From NCBI RefSeq assembly GCF_006715485.1, contig NZ_VFNH01000001.1, positions 248,001 to 312,000 of the forward strand: DNA of 64,000 nt, given 5' to 3'. Source of the stretch: Herbaspirillum sp. SJZ107. Its GTDB lineage: Bacteria; Pseudomonadota; Gammaproteobacteria; Burkholderiales; Burkholderiaceae_D. Positions within the stretch are counted from its first letter, which is position 1. Every line of letters starts with the position of its first letter. A program made the translations under genes and the position numbers. Shown here piece by piece: positions 38,081-46,975 of this stretch. The notes under the pieces are model-generated. The model was not told the origin of the DNA, searched no databases, and saw only the letters and a list, made by a program, of their open reading frames with translations.

Positions 38081-38110
38081 CAAAAAAAAAGCCCGCTTGC
38101 TTGGCGGGCT
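38081..38110 (-). terminator. Rho-independent terminator downstream of the SDR gene
   Basis: On the minus strand AGCCCGC-CAAGCAA-GCGGGCT is followed by a long T run. It lies 128 bases past the SDR stop at 38238. That spacer has no gene and could be a 3' UTR. Confidence 0.88.
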
Positions 38111-38237
38111 TCAAACTATTTTCTTGGAGGAGAATAGTGGAGACAGGTGCATTATGTTGCAGCGCCGAATATAAGTCTAATTCTTCTTTCGGATACCAGA
38201 CATCAGGAATCCTGATAACAATCTGGCAAACCTTTTT

Positions 38238-39014
38238 TCACTCGGTGACCGGTACCGTGTAATTCAGCGCCATCCTGCCGCCATCCGCATACAGGGTCTG
38301 GCCGGTCATGTAAGAGGCATCGTCGCTGGCCAGGAAGGCGGCGATCGCCGCGATCTCCTCGGGTTCGCCGCAGCGGCCCAGCGGGGTGCGCGACAGGATC
38401 GTGTGGCGCGCTTCCGGGCTGCCCATCACGGCCTGGCGGGCCAGTTCGGTCAGGATGGTGCCGGGGCCGATCGCATTCACGCGGATGCCATGCTGGGCCA
38501 GGCTGATCGCCGCCACCCGCGTCAGCTGGTTGACGCCGCCCTTCGAAATCACGTATGGCACCTGGTTCGGGATCGTCAGCTCGGCGTTCACGCTCGACAT
38601 GTTGATGATGCAGCCGCGGTTGCCGTCGCCGCCGCGCTTGACCATCGCGCGCGCGACCGCCTGGCTGCACAGGAACATCGATTTCAGGTTGATGCGCAGC
38701 ACGCGGTCGAAGTCTTCCTCGGCCAGGTCGAGGAAGTCGGCAGCATGGGTGACGCCGGCATTGTTGACCAGGATGTCGACCTGGCCGAAGGCCTGCAGGG
38801 TCGCGGCCAGCATGGCGTCAACGTCGGATTTCTGGCTGACGTCGGCACAGAAGAAGCGGGCCGCGTCGCCGAGCGCTTCGGCCGCGGCCGCGCCTTCGGG
38901 GCGCACGTCGACCAGCATCACGCGTGCGCCGTCGCGCACCAGGCGCTGGGCGCAGGCAAGGCCGATGCCCTGGCTGGCTCCGGTGACGATGGCGACTTTC
39001 TGGGCAAGTTTCAT
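38238..39014 (-). CDS. SDR-family dehydrogenase
   Basis: A 258-residue classical short-chain dehydrogenase: TGASQGIGLACAQRL cofactor loop, Asp after beta-2 (LVDVRPE, suggesting NAD), NNAGVT, catalytic Ser in INMSSVNAE and YVISKGG. The C-terminus YMTGQTLYADGGRMAL is typical of sugar or polyol dehydrogenases of this group. Start ATG 39014 has AGGAC upstream; the frame is open to 39179. Single gene, substrate unknown. Confidence 0.85.
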   Translation of the reverse strand: MKLAQKVAIVTGASQGIGLACAQRLVRDGARVMLVDVRPEGAAAAEALGDAARFFCADVSQKSDVDAMLAATLQAFGQVDILVNNAGVTHAADFLDLAEEDFDRVLRINLKSMFLCSQAVARAMVKRGGDGNRGCIINMSSVNAELTIPNQVPYVISKGGVNQLTRVAAISLAQHGIRVNAIGPGTILTELARQAVMGSPEARHTILSRTPLGRCGEPEEIAAIAAFLASDDASYMTGQTLYADGGRMALNYTVPVTE

Positions 39015-39057
39015 GGCGGGTTGTCCTTGTGGGCTGCTGAAAGCCGCCATTCTATAT

Positions 39058-39555
39058 TCATAACATGAGTGGCTGGTCGGGCAATTCGTTCGGGCGCGCG
39101 CCGCTAGAGGGGAAGTGGCGGCGCAGCAGCTCGTTGACTTGCTCGACCGCGGCCAGCGCCGCTCCATGGTAGTCGCCATGGGCGAAGCCCTGGGTCATCG
39201 TGTCGCAGACGGCCTGCCAGGTGGCGGCCTCGATCTTGCGGTCGATGCCGCGGTCGGCCACGATGTCGACCTTGCGGTCGGCCAGGTTCACGTAGATCAG
39301 CACGCCGCAGTTGTCCTCGGTGTCCCAGATGCCGTAGTCGGCGAACAGGGCGATGGCGCGCTGGCGGTTGCTGACGCCCGACCAGGCCGCCGACAGCGGC
39401 AGCGCGCGCTCGATCACCAGCCGCACTTCGCCGCGGTGCGCACGTTCGCCGGTGGCGATGGCGGCGGCGAGCGCGGTCAGGGTCGCTTGCGGAAAAGCGC
39501 GTTCGGCGGCGCTGCGGGTGCTGCGCAGGTGGCGCAGGGCGCGTTGGATATCCAT
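39058..39555 (-). CDS. TPM-domain protein, soluble
   Basis: A 165-residue protein with the TPM (TLP18.3/Psb32/MOLO-1) fold, including GERAHRGEVRLVIERALP, ALFADYGIWDTEDNCGVLIYV and DRKVDIVADRGIDRKI. It has no signal peptide. Its ATG overlaps the stop of the upstream exported TPM gene (TAATG), so the three genes LemA, YgcG-like and this one form one operon. Function of the trio is not settled; it is linked to envelope stress or protein turnover in other bacteria. Confidence 0.85.
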   Translation of the reverse strand: MDIQRALRHLRSTRSAAERAFPQATLTALAAAIATGERAHRGEVRLVIERALPLSAAWSGVSNRQRAIALFADYGIWDTEDNCGVLIYVNLADRKVDIVADRGIDRKIEAATWQAVCDTMTQGFAHGDYHGAALAAVEQVNELLRRHFPSSGARPNELPDQPLML

Positions 39556-40415
39556 TACCAGTCTCCCGAGGCGCCGCCGCCGTCGAAGCTGCCGCCACCG
39601 CCGCCCGAGAAGCCGCCGCCACCCGAAAAGCCACCGCCGCCGGAAAAGCCGCCGCCGCGGTAGCGGTCGTTGCCCATGTTGCTGAGGATGCTGCCCAGGA
39701 TGAAGCCGGTGGCACCGCTGTTCCAGCCGCTGCCCGGCTGTGCCAGGCGCGCGCGGCGCGGGCGGAACATCGAGCGCAGCACCACGATGCCGATGACGAT
39801 GAAGAAGATGCTGGTCAGGATGCCCGGGCCGCCGACCTCGCCGCCCTGTGCGCTGCCTTGTGCGCCGGCGCCGCGCTGTGCCTGAGGGGCCGGGAACTTC
39901 TCCTGGTTCAGCAGGGTCGAGATCGCGCCCACGCCCGCGACCAGGCCGCCGTAGTAATCGTTCTGGCGGAAGTGCGGGGCGATGGTGTCGCGCAGGATGC
40001 GGCTGGACTGGGCATCGGTCAGCACGCCCTGCACGCCGCGCCCGGCTTCGATGCGCAGGCGGCGCAGCGCACTCGGATTGTTGCGCGCGACCAGCAGCAG
40101 CACGCCGTCGTCGACGCCCTTGCGCCCGAGCTTCCAGGCTTCGACCACGCGGATGCTGTACTGCTCGATGGCTTCGGGTTCGGTGGAGGCGACCAGCAGA
40201 ACGGCGATCTGGCTGCCGGTCTGGCGTTCGTAATCGGCCAGCACGCTTTCCAGGTGCTGGCGCTGGTCCGGCGTCAGCATGCCGACCTGGTCGGTGACGC
40301 GCGCCGCATACGGCGGCACCGGCTTGAACGGCTCGCCCTGCGCCAGTGCCGGCCCTGTGCCCGCGAGCAGCAAGGCCAGCAAACCGGCCCACATCAGGCG
40401 CAGCAGGGCAGGCAT
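39555..40415 (-). CDS. YgcG-like TPM-domain membrane protein
   Basis: A 286-residue protein with a signal peptide (cut after PALA), a periplasmic TPM domain (about 30-160, with DQVGMLTPDQRQHLESVLADY), one membrane helix (ILTSIFFIVIGIVVL) and a Gly/Ser/Phe-rich C-terminus (GGGFSGGGG repeats), the usual YgcG layout. ATG 40415 has AAGGA about ten bases upstream; a start at 40439 would overlap lemA. Downstream partner of LemA. Confidence 0.88.
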   Translation of the reverse strand: MPALLRLMWAGLLALLLAGTGPALAQGEPFKPVPPYAARVTDQVGMLTPDQRQHLESVLADYERQTGSQIAVLLVASTEPEAIEQYSIRVVEAWKLGRKGVDDGVLLLVARNNPSALRRLRIEAGRGVQGVLTDAQSSRILRDTIAPHFRQNDYYGGLVAGVGAISTLLNQEKFPAPQAQRGAGAQGSAQGGEVGGPGILTSIFFIVIGIVVLRSMFRPRRARLAQPGSGWNSGATGFILGSILSNMGNDRYRGGGFSGGGGFSGGGGFSGGGGGSFDGGGASGDW

Positions 40416-40428
40416 GGCAACCCGGTCC

Positions 40429-41040
40429 TTATTTGCCAAAATTCACGGTCGGCGCCGTCGAGATCGCCGCTTCGTTGGCCACCGTGAACGAGGGCTTGGC
40501 CTGGTAGCCGAAGGCCATCGCCGTCAGGTTGGTCGGGAAGCTGCGCACCGTGACGTTATAGTCCTGGACTGCCGAAATGTAGCGCTGGCGCGCCACGGTG
40601 ATGCGGTTCTCGGTGCCTTCCAGCTGGGATTGCAGGTCGCGGAAACCGGCATCGGCCTTCAGCTGCGGATAATTCTCGGACACCGCCATCAGGCGCGACA
40701 GCGCGCCCGACAGCTCGCCCTGCACCTGCTGGAACTTCTGGAAGGCTTCCGGATTATTGAGGACTTCGGGCGTGATCTGGAAACTGGTGGCGGCGCTGCG
40801 CGCCTTGGTCACGGCTTCCAGCGTATCCCGCTCGTGCGACGCATACCCCTTGACCGTGTTGACCAGGTTCGGGATCAGGTCGGCACGCCGCTGGTACTGG
40901 TTGACAACTTCGCCCCAGGCGGCCTTGGTGGCTTCGTCCTTGGACTGGAACTGGTTGTAGCCGCAGCCCGACAGCAGGACGCTGCTGAAAATGGCGGCCA
41001 TCAGCAGGCCGGACCAACGCGTGAACAGGGAAGGCTTCAT
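40429..41040 (-). CDS. LemA-family lipoprotein
   Basis: A 203-residue LemA-family protein. The lipobox SVLLSGC makes Cys26 the likely lipidation site, followed by the LemA signature YQRRADLIPNLVNTVKGYASHE and a helical bundle ending in ARQRYISAVQDYNVTVRSFP. ATG 41040 is chosen because it begins the signal; the frame stays open to 41130. First gene of the lemA-ygcG-TPM operon. Confidence 0.9.
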   Translation of the reverse strand: MKPSLFTRWSGLLMAAIFSSVLLSGCGYNQFQSKDEATKAAWGEVVNQYQRRADLIPNLVNTVKGYASHERDTLEAVTKARSAATSFQITPEVLNNPEAFQKFQQVQGELSGALSRLMAVSENYPQLKADAGFRDLQSQLEGTENRITVARQRYISAVQDYNVTVRSFPTNLTAMAFGYQAKPSFTVANEAAISTAPTVNFGK

Positions 41041-41192
41041 GGTAAATCCGTAGCAAGTTGTCGAATAGCTAAAAATATACCCGAAATGGCAAATGTGCGG
41101 CGTACTGACGGCCGGCCTCGTCGGCCGCAACCTTCGGGGCCGGTCCGGCGCAGGCTACAATATGGGGTTTGCAACAAGATACGAGGCCTGCC

Positions 41193-42014
41193 ATGAACTT
41201 CATCAACAAGCTGAATGCCGCCTGGACCGGCAACGATTCCCTGCTGTGCGTGGGCCTGGACCCCGACCTGGCGCGCCTGCCTGCGCGCCTGCGCGATCGC
41301 CCGGACGGCATCGTCGAGTTCTGCAAGGCCATCATTGACGCCACCGCCGACCTGGCCTGCGCCTTCAAGCCGCAGATCGCCTATTTCGCCGCCCTCGGCG
41401 CCGAGCGCCAGCTGGAAGCGATCTGCAGCTACCTGCGCGCCAAGTACCCCCACATCCCGCTGATCCTGGATGCCAAGCGCGGCGACATCGGCGCTACCGC
41501 CCACCAGTACGCGCGCGAAGCCTTCGACCGCTACGGCGCCGACGCCGTCACCGTCAATCCCTACATGGGCTTCGATTCGGTCGAGCCCTACATGGAATGG
41601 GAAGACCGCGGCGTGATCGTGCTGTGCCGCACCTCGAACGCGGGCGGCTCCGACCTGCAATTCCTCGACGCCGGCGGCCAGCCGCTGTACCAGCATGTGG
41701 CGCGTCTGGTGGCCGAGAAGTGGAACAAGAATGGCCAGTGCGCGCTGGTGGTGGGCGCCACCTTCCCCGAGGAACTGGCGCAGGTGCGCAAGATCATCGG
41801 CGACATGCCGCTGCTGGTGCCGGGCATCGGCGCCCAGGGCGGCGACATTGCCGCGACCGTGAACGCGGGACGCACCGCGGCCGGCACCGGCATGATGATC
41901 AATTCGTCGCGTGCGATCCTGTACGCGGCGGCACAGGACGGCGAGGATTTCGCGGCGGCGGCGCGCAGGGTGGCGCTGGAGACGCGCGATGCGATCAACC
42001 AGTATCGCCGTTAA
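41193..42014 (+). CDS. pyrF: Orotidine 5'-phosphate decarboxylase
   Basis: A 273-residue class 2 (PyrF-2) enzyme making UMP in pyrimidine synthesis. The active-site motif [12 protein letters not shown] lies near residue 95, and [13 protein letters not shown] is the typical start. TACAAT (41156-41161) is a likely -10 element; the ATG follows 32 bases later. It is transcribed away from lemA and is convergent with the exonuclease gene. Confidence 0.93.
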   Translation: MNFINKLNAAWTGNDSLLCVGLDPDLARLPARLRDRPDGIVEFCKAIIDATADLACAFKPQIAYFAALGAERQLEAICSYLRAKYPHIPLILDAKRGDIGATAHQYAREAFDRYGADAVTVNPYMGFDSVEPYMEWEDRGVIVLCRTSNAGGSDLQFLDAGGQPLYQHVARLVAEKWNKNGQCALVVGATFPEELAQVRKIIGDMPLLVPGIGAQGGDIAATVNAGRTAAGTGMMINSSRAILYAAAQDGEDFAAAARRVALETRDAINQYRR

Positions 42015-42050
42015 TCAATCCACTGAGCACGCCGCCAGGCACGCCCTTGG

Positions 42051-43499
42051 TCAGTTAGGCTCGGGCGCAATCGCTTCCGCGTAATCGTACAGCGCGCCGA
42101 GAATCGCCTCGGCGCGCTCGTCCGCCGTCTCCGAGAGCGCATCGATTTCTCCAAACAATTGATCGACCGAGCGCGCGCCGCCGTCGCCTTCGAACAGGCG
42201 TGCTGCGCGGTGCGCATCCCAGGTCTGCATTTCCTCGGCATTCAAAGTGTCGGGGAAATTGCGAGCACGATAGCGGAAGAACAGTTCTTCCAGACGCGGA
42301 TCCTCGAACGAAGGCCGGCTGCCCGCCAACTGCGCCGGCGATTCCGCGCGCAGCGATTCCAGGCGGCGGCGGTCGCCGCTGGAAACAAAGCCGCCATACA
42401 GGTCTTCGTCGACGTCGGGCGCTGCCGGCGCGGCATCCTTCTGGAACACCTTGGCCCACACGGCTGCCATGTCGGGGCCGCCGGCGGCGATGCGCGCGTG
42501 GGCCAGGCAGCGCTCCAGGTCGATGTCCCATTCCACCGCCTTGGCGGCGTTCAGGGTTTTCAGGTTGCCGACCAGCATCGGCGACTTGTTCAGGTGGACG
42601 CTCTTGATCGGCAGGCGCGTCATTCCTTCCGGCATCTCGGCGCTGCGGGTGAACATGCGCTGGCGGATCACGTCCACGCTCAGCGCAAACAGTTCCGACG
42701 GGTCGTGGCGGCAATCCCAGACCAGCACCTCGTTCTTGTTGGTCGGGTGCGAGGCGATCGGCCAGACCACGGCCAGGCAGCCGCGTTCGGCCGGGAACAT
42801 GCCTGACACGTGCAGGAAGGGCTGGCGCTGGGCGCGTTCCAGGTGCAGGCCCATTTCCGCGGCCACCTTGTCCTTGCGCCGCAGTTCCAGGCAAAAATCG
42901 AACAGCTTGGGCTGCTTGCCGCGGATCAGGCGCGCCAGCGCGATGGTGGCGCGCACGTCGGACAGCGCGTCGTGCGCGGCTTCATGCTGCAGGCCGTTGG
43001 CCTTGCTGAGGTCTTCGAGGCGGAAGCTGGGCTTGCCATCCTCGCGCTTCGGCCAGACGATGCCGTCCGGACGCAGCGCGTAGGTCATGCGCACCACGTC
43101 GAGCAAGTCCCAGCGGCCGCAGCCGTTCTGCCACTCGCGCGCATACGGGTCGATCAGGTTGCGCCAGAACAGGAAGCGGGTGACTTCGTCGTCGAAGCGG
43201 ATCGTGTTGTAGCCGACCCCGACCGTGCCCGGTTCGCTGAAGGCGGCGCAGATGGTGGCGGCGAATTCGTGCTCGGGCACCCCGTGTTCCAGGCAGTGCT
43301 GCGGCGTGATGCCGGTGATCAGGCAAGCCTGCGGATCGGGCAGGTAGTCGGGCGCCGGCTGGCAGTACAGCATGATCGGCTCGCCGATCTCGTTGAGTTC
43401 GGCATCGGTGCGGATTGCCGCAAACTGCGCAGGGCGGTCGCGGCGCGGTTCGGCGCCGAAGGTTTCGTAGTCGTGCCAGAGGAAGGTATGGGTGCTCAT
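42051..43499 (-). CDS. sbcB: Exodeoxyribonuclease I
   Basis: A 482-residue 3'-5' single-strand DNA exonuclease used in recombination and mismatch repair. The DEDD exonuclease motifs are visible: WHDYETFGAEPRRDRPAQFA (Exo I), GYNTIRFDDEVTRFLFWRN (Exo II) and HEAAHDALSDVRATIALA (Exo III). SH3-like and C-terminal domains follow. Start at ATG 43499 (MSTHTFLW); the frame is open to 43544. Single gene. Confidence 0.93.
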   Translation of the reverse strand: MSTHTFLWHDYETFGAEPRRDRPAQFAAIRTDAELNEIGEPIMLYCQPAPDYLPDPQACLITGITPQHCLEHGVPEHEFAATICAAFSEPGTVGVGYNTIRFDDEVTRFLFWRNLIDPYAREWQNGCGRWDLLDVVRMTYALRPDGIVWPKREDGKPSFRLEDLSKANGLQHEAAHDALSDVRATIALARLIRGKQPKLFDFCLELRRKDKVAAEMGLHLERAQRQPFLHVSGMFPAERGCLAVVWPIASHPTNKNEVLVWDCRHDPSELFALSVDVIRQRMFTRSAEMPEGMTRLPIKSVHLNKSPMLVGNLKTLNAAKAVEWDIDLERCLAHARIAAGGPDMAAVWAKVFQKDAAPAAPDVDEDLYGGFVSSGDRRRLESLRAESPAQLAGSRPSFEDPRLEELFFRYRARNFPDTLNAEEMQTWDAHRAARLFEGDGGARSVDQLFGEIDALSETADERAEAILGALYDYAEAIAPEPN

Positions 43500-43637
43500 G
43501 AATCCGGGAATGCGGCTTGGTTGCGCGGCAAGGAGTTGCGACACGCCATTCTAACGTGCCGCCCGGCCCGGCCCTAGCAGGCAATCAAGCCCATCCCGGG
43601 AACCGGGGCAGGCGGCAACGGTCGCGTAAATGCAGGC

Positions 43638-44597
43638 TCAGCTGCAGATGCGGTTGCGGCCGGCCTGCTTCGCGCGATACAGCGCCGCATCGGCAGCGGC
43701 GATCAGCGCCAGTTCGTCCTGCTCCGGACTCAGGGTGGCCAGGCCGAAGGAACCGGTGACGTGCGGCAGCGGCAGGCGCATGTCGGTGAACACGGTGGCG
43801 TCGCGCAGGCGGCTGCACAGGCGCTCGGCCACCAGCATGGCGGCCTGGGCGCCGGTGTTCGGCAGGATCGCCATCATTTCTTCGCCACCATAGCGCACGG
43901 CAAAGTCGGACGGCCGCAGCGCATCCTTGATCACGCCGGCGGCGGTGACCAGCGCGTGGTCGCCGAGGATGTGACCGTGGGTGTCGTTGAAGCGCTTGAA
44001 ATGGTCGAGGTCGATCATCACCAGCGACAGCGGAGTAGTGTCCTTGCGCGCGCGCATCACCAGCTTGGGCAGCATGTCGGCCAGCCAGGCGCGGTTGTAC
44101 AGGCCGGTGAGGCCGTCGTTGAGCGACAGCTGGCGGTAGAACTCGCCCAGCTTCTGGCGCCGGCGCAGCATCGCATTGGCCTTGCGGATGCCGAAGGACA
44201 GCAGGCGCAGCAGGTTGCGGGCGATGCCGTTGTGTTCATCGATCAATTGCCACAGCAAATCGGCGTCGATCACCAGCAATTCGGTGTCCTCGAGCGCGGT
44301 CATGGTGTCCAGGTTGGCGGCATCGTCCAGCACCGATTGCTCGCCCACGCTCCCGCCCGGGGCGATGCGTTCGATGGTGGCTTCGCCCATTGCGGTCTCG
44401 GCGGCCACGCCCAGCGCGCCCGACAGCACGATGTAGAGGTGGGCGCGTACGCTGTCCTGCAATTGTTCGCCTTTCGCCAGCCGCACCACCTTGCAGGGCG
44501 CGAGCGCGCGCTTGACGGCCGGGGTCACGGCATCACGGAACAGTTCCAGGTCATGGATGTCGTAGCGCGAAGCGCCGAAGCTGTCGATGAGGTCCAT
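43638..44597 (-). CDS. Diguanylate cyclase with cyclic-nucleotide-binding domain
   Basis: A 319-residue protein. Residues about 15-130 form a cNMP-binding (Crp-like) sensor with GGSVGEQSVLDDAANL, then a short helical linker and a GGDEF domain (about 150-319). The active site reads GGEEM instead of GGEEF, with LVMIDLDHFKRFNDTHGH intact. An inhibitory-site RxxD (RPSD) lies exactly five residues before GGEEM, so product feedback is expected. It should make c-di-GMP in response to a small ligand or, if the sensor is degenerate, a redox or protein signal. Confidence 0.9.
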   Translation of the reverse strand: MDLIDSFGASRYDIHDLELFRDAVTPAVKRALAPCKVVRLAKGEQLQDSVRAHLYIVLSGALGVAAETAMGEATIERIAPGGSVGEQSVLDDAANLDTMTALEDTELLVIDADLLWQLIDEHNGIARNLLRLLSFGIRKANAMLRRRQKLGEFYRQLSLNDGLTGLYNRAWLADMLPKLVMRARKDTTPLSLVMIDLDHFKRFNDTHGHILGDHALVTAAGVIKDALRPSDFAVRYGGEEMMAILPNTGAQAAMLVAERLCSRLRDATVFTDMRLPLPHVTGSFGLATLSPEQDELALIAAADAALYRAKQAGRNRICS

Positions 44598-44714
44598 GTG
44601 CGTTCTTTGTTTCCCGGGATGAATGCGTGTTGACAATGCCGCATCATACCGCATTGGTTCCAATGACCGTGTCTGACACGCGCGCTAGTCTACATTAAGT
44701 GTTTCAATAGCGGC

Positions 44715-45521
44715 ATGAACACATCCAAGGACTTTATCGACGCCATCGGCCGGCGCCACCTGCCCGCCGCCGATGCCCGCATCGTCTGCCTGGTGCCCTC
44801 GATCACCGAGCTGCTGTGCGAGCTGGGCCTGGCGGCGCAGCTGGTGGGCCGGACCGGTTTCTGCATCCATCCGCACGAGATCGTTGCCCGCATTCCCAAG
44901 GTGGGCGGCACCAAGGACGTCAACGTCGACAAGATCCGCCGGCTGGCGCCGACCCACGTCGTGGTCAACATCGACGAGAACGAAAAGCCGACCGTCGAGC
45001 GGCTGGCCGAATTCGTGCCGCACGTGGTGGTCACCCATCCGAACGTCCCGCGCGACAACCTGGCGCTGGCGCGCCTGATGGGCGGCATCTTCGGCGCCGA
45101 GGCGGCGGCGCAGCGCTGGTGCGCGGACTTCGAGGCCGAATATGCCACCCTGCGCGCATCCGCAGCCGGACCGCAACGGACTGTCCTCTACTGCATCTGG
45201 CAGGATCCGTGGATGAGCGTGTCGCAGGATACCTATATCGCGAGCATGCTGGCCGAGCTGGGCTGGCGCGTGCCGGTGCTGGACGCCGGCGTGCGCTATC
45301 CGCGTTTCACCTGGTCGGAGGAACTGGTGCACGGACTGGATGCGGTGCTGCTGTCGACCGAACCCTATCGCTTCACGGAAGCGCATGCGGATGCGCTGGA
45401 AAAGCAGATCGGCATCCCCGTGCTGCTGGTGGACGGGGAGATGATGTCGTGGTACGGCAGCCGTGCGCTGGCCGGGCTCAGGTATCTGAGCCGGCTGCGC
45501 ACTATGTTGGAAGGCAACTAA
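44715..45521 (+). CDS. Cobalamin-binding-protein-like (BtuF fold) without signal peptide
   Basis: A 268-residue helical-backbone metal-receptor protein of the BtuF/FhuD superfamily. RIVCLVPSITELLCELGLAA and VGRTGFCIHP match the vitamin B12 receptors, and VGGTKDVNVDKI is also typical. It has no signal peptide or lipobox, and no permease or ATPase gene is adjacent, so classical B12 import is doubtful; a cytoplasmic cofactor-handling role is possible. No cobalamin riboswitch is visible in the 117 bases upstream. Its stop codon directly abuts the stop of the convergent HAD-NUDIX gene. Confidence 0.8.
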   Translation: MNTSKDFIDAIGRRHLPAADARIVCLVPSITELLCELGLAAQLVGRTGFCIHPHEIVARIPKVGGTKDVNVDKIRRLAPTHVVVNIDENEKPTVERLAEFVPHVVVTHPNVPRDNLALARLMGGIFGAEAAAQRWCADFEAEYATLRASAAGPQRTVLYCIWQDPWMSVSQDTYIASMLAELGWRVPVLDAGVRYPRFTWSEELVHGLDAVLLSTEPYRFTEAHADALEKQIGIPVLLVDGEMMSWYGSRALAGLRYLSRLRTMLEGN

Positions 45522-46838
45522 TCAATCGCACTCGGTGGGCAGGTCCGGTTGGCTTGCGTAAGCGAACAGCCGTTCCAGCTGGGGCAGCGTGATGCGCCCC
45601 GTGGACAGGTCCAGCCCTGCCAGCTCGCCGCGCGCCACCCAGCGCGCGTCGAGGGTTTCCGCCGTCTCGGCCTGCAGTTGGCCGTCCAGCACGCGGCACA
45701 GGATGACCGCCTTGTAGATGCTGAAGGCCTGGGGCGGATGCGGATGGCGGCGCATGTCCCACAAGGCCAGCAGGCGCTGTGCCTGCACCCGCAAACCGGT
45801 TTCTTCGCGCACTTCCTTGACCGCCACCTCGAAGGGCGTGCAGCCGACGTCGGCCCAGCCGCCCGGCAGCGACCAGCGCCCGCCGTCGCTTTTTTCGCGC
45901 ACCATCAGGATCTCGTCCGCGCCGCGGAACATGACGGCGCGCACGTCGACCTTGGGCGTCGGATAGCCGCGTTCGGCGGCGACGGCCTGCTCGAAGAAGG
46001 GGATCGGCAGGCCGGTCAGGTGGCCCAGCATGCGCTGGCTGAGCGCCAGGATTTCCTGGTAGCGCTCGGCGTCGTAGACATGCGGATCGTAGGCCAGTCC
46101 GGCCTGGGCCAGTGCCTGCAGGCGCTGGGCGATACCGAGCCATTGCGTCGCCGAAGCGTCGGGCGCCGGCGCGGCCAGCCGTGGCCACAGCCAGCTGCGC
46201 AGTTCGTCGACCGTCGCCGCCAGCAGATCGGGCGCCAGCGCGCGCAGGGCGGCAAGGTCGGCCGTGCCGGCCCAGGCGGCGGACACGACCGCGACGCCAG
46301 CCGCGCGCGCCGCCGCCACGTCGCTCGGGGCATCGCCGATATACACCGCATCGCCCGGCGCCATGTCCCAGGCCGCCAGGATGGCCAGCAGGGCCTCGGT
46401 CTTGCGCGGTCCGTGCGGCGAGCCGGTCTCGACGATCTCGAATGCGTCTTCCAGGCCGAACCGGCGCAGCGACAGCACGGTACTGCGCGCGCCCTTGCCG
46501 GTGACCATGCCGAGGCGCACGCCCTGGCGGCGCAGGTCGCGCAGCAGCTCGGCGATGCCGGCAAAGGGCGCCGGACAATCCCCGTGCAGCCGTTCGTAAT
46601 GGTGCAGGTAAGCCGCGAGCGCGGCATCGTAGTGCCCGGGTACCAGTGCCCGGATCGTGCCTTCCTCGGACGGACCGAAGGTGGCGACGATCTCGGCATC
46701 GCTCACCGGGCGCCCGGCGGCGGGTTCGATGGCATGGCGGAAGGCACGGATGCACAGGGGCAGGGTATCGGCCAGGGTGCCGTCGAGGTCGAACAGCACG
46801 GCGCGGAAGGGGCCGGCGGAGGGTGGGAAAGCAGGCAT
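45522..46838 (-). CDS. HAD phosphatase - NUDIX hydrolase fusion
   Basis: A 438-residue two-enzyme fusion. Residues about 1-220 are a HAD phosphatase of the Gph/phosphoglycolate type (FDLDGTLADT, VTGKG, a Lys in GPRKTEALL, YIGDAPSDVAAA). Residues about 235-430 are a NUDIX hydrolase with its own N-terminal domain. Its Nudix box ends KEVREETGL: the metal-binding REEXGX core is present, but the upstream glutamate is replaced by Cys (GWADVGCTPFE) and Arg by Lys. Likely cleans up damaged or unwanted phosphorylated metabolites. It is divergent from a DeoR regulator, which may control it. Confidence 0.85.
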   Translation of the reverse strand: MPAFPPSAGPFRAVLFDLDGTLADTLPLCIRAFRHAIEPAAGRPVSDAEIVATFGPSEEGTIRALVPGHYDAALAAYLHHYERLHGDCPAPFAGIAELLRDLRRQGVRLGMVTGKGARSTVLSLRRFGLEDAFEIVETGSPHGPRKTEALLAILAAWDMAPGDAVYIGDAPSDVAAARAAGVAVVSAAWAGTADLAALRALAPDLLAATVDELRSWLWPRLAAPAPDASATQWLGIAQRLQALAQAGLAYDPHVYDAERYQEILALSQRMLGHLTGLPIPFFEQAVAAERGYPTPKVDVRAVMFRGADEILMVREKSDGGRWSLPGGWADVGCTPFEVAVKEVREETGLRVQAQRLLALWDMRRHPHPPQAFSIYKAVILCRVLDGQLQAETAETLDARWVARGELAGLDLSTGRITLPQLERLFAYASQPDLPTECD

Positions 46839-46867
46839 GAGGATGGTCGCTTATCGGCATTGGATAC

Positions 46868-46900
46868 CGCATAATACCGCAGAAAATCGCATAATATTGC
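46868..46900. promoter_or_regulatory. Direct repeats between HAD-NUDIX and DeoR genes (candidate operator)
   Basis: CGCATAATACCGC (46868-46880) and CGCATAATATTGC (46888-46900) are repeated exactly 20 bases apart, two helical turns. They lie in the 137-base region between the divergent start codons. Such phased direct repeats are a plausible binding site for the DeoR-family protein. Confidence 0.45.
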
Positions 46901-46975
46901 AAATATTCGATCGGTGCCGATGCTGTGATAGCCGGCACCGTTGCGTTTTCGCTGTCAACCCTGCAATATCCGCCC

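Noticed and set aside
44598..44714. Possible cobalamin riboswitch before the BtuF-like gene
   Set aside because: The gap is too short and has no B12-box-like sequence.
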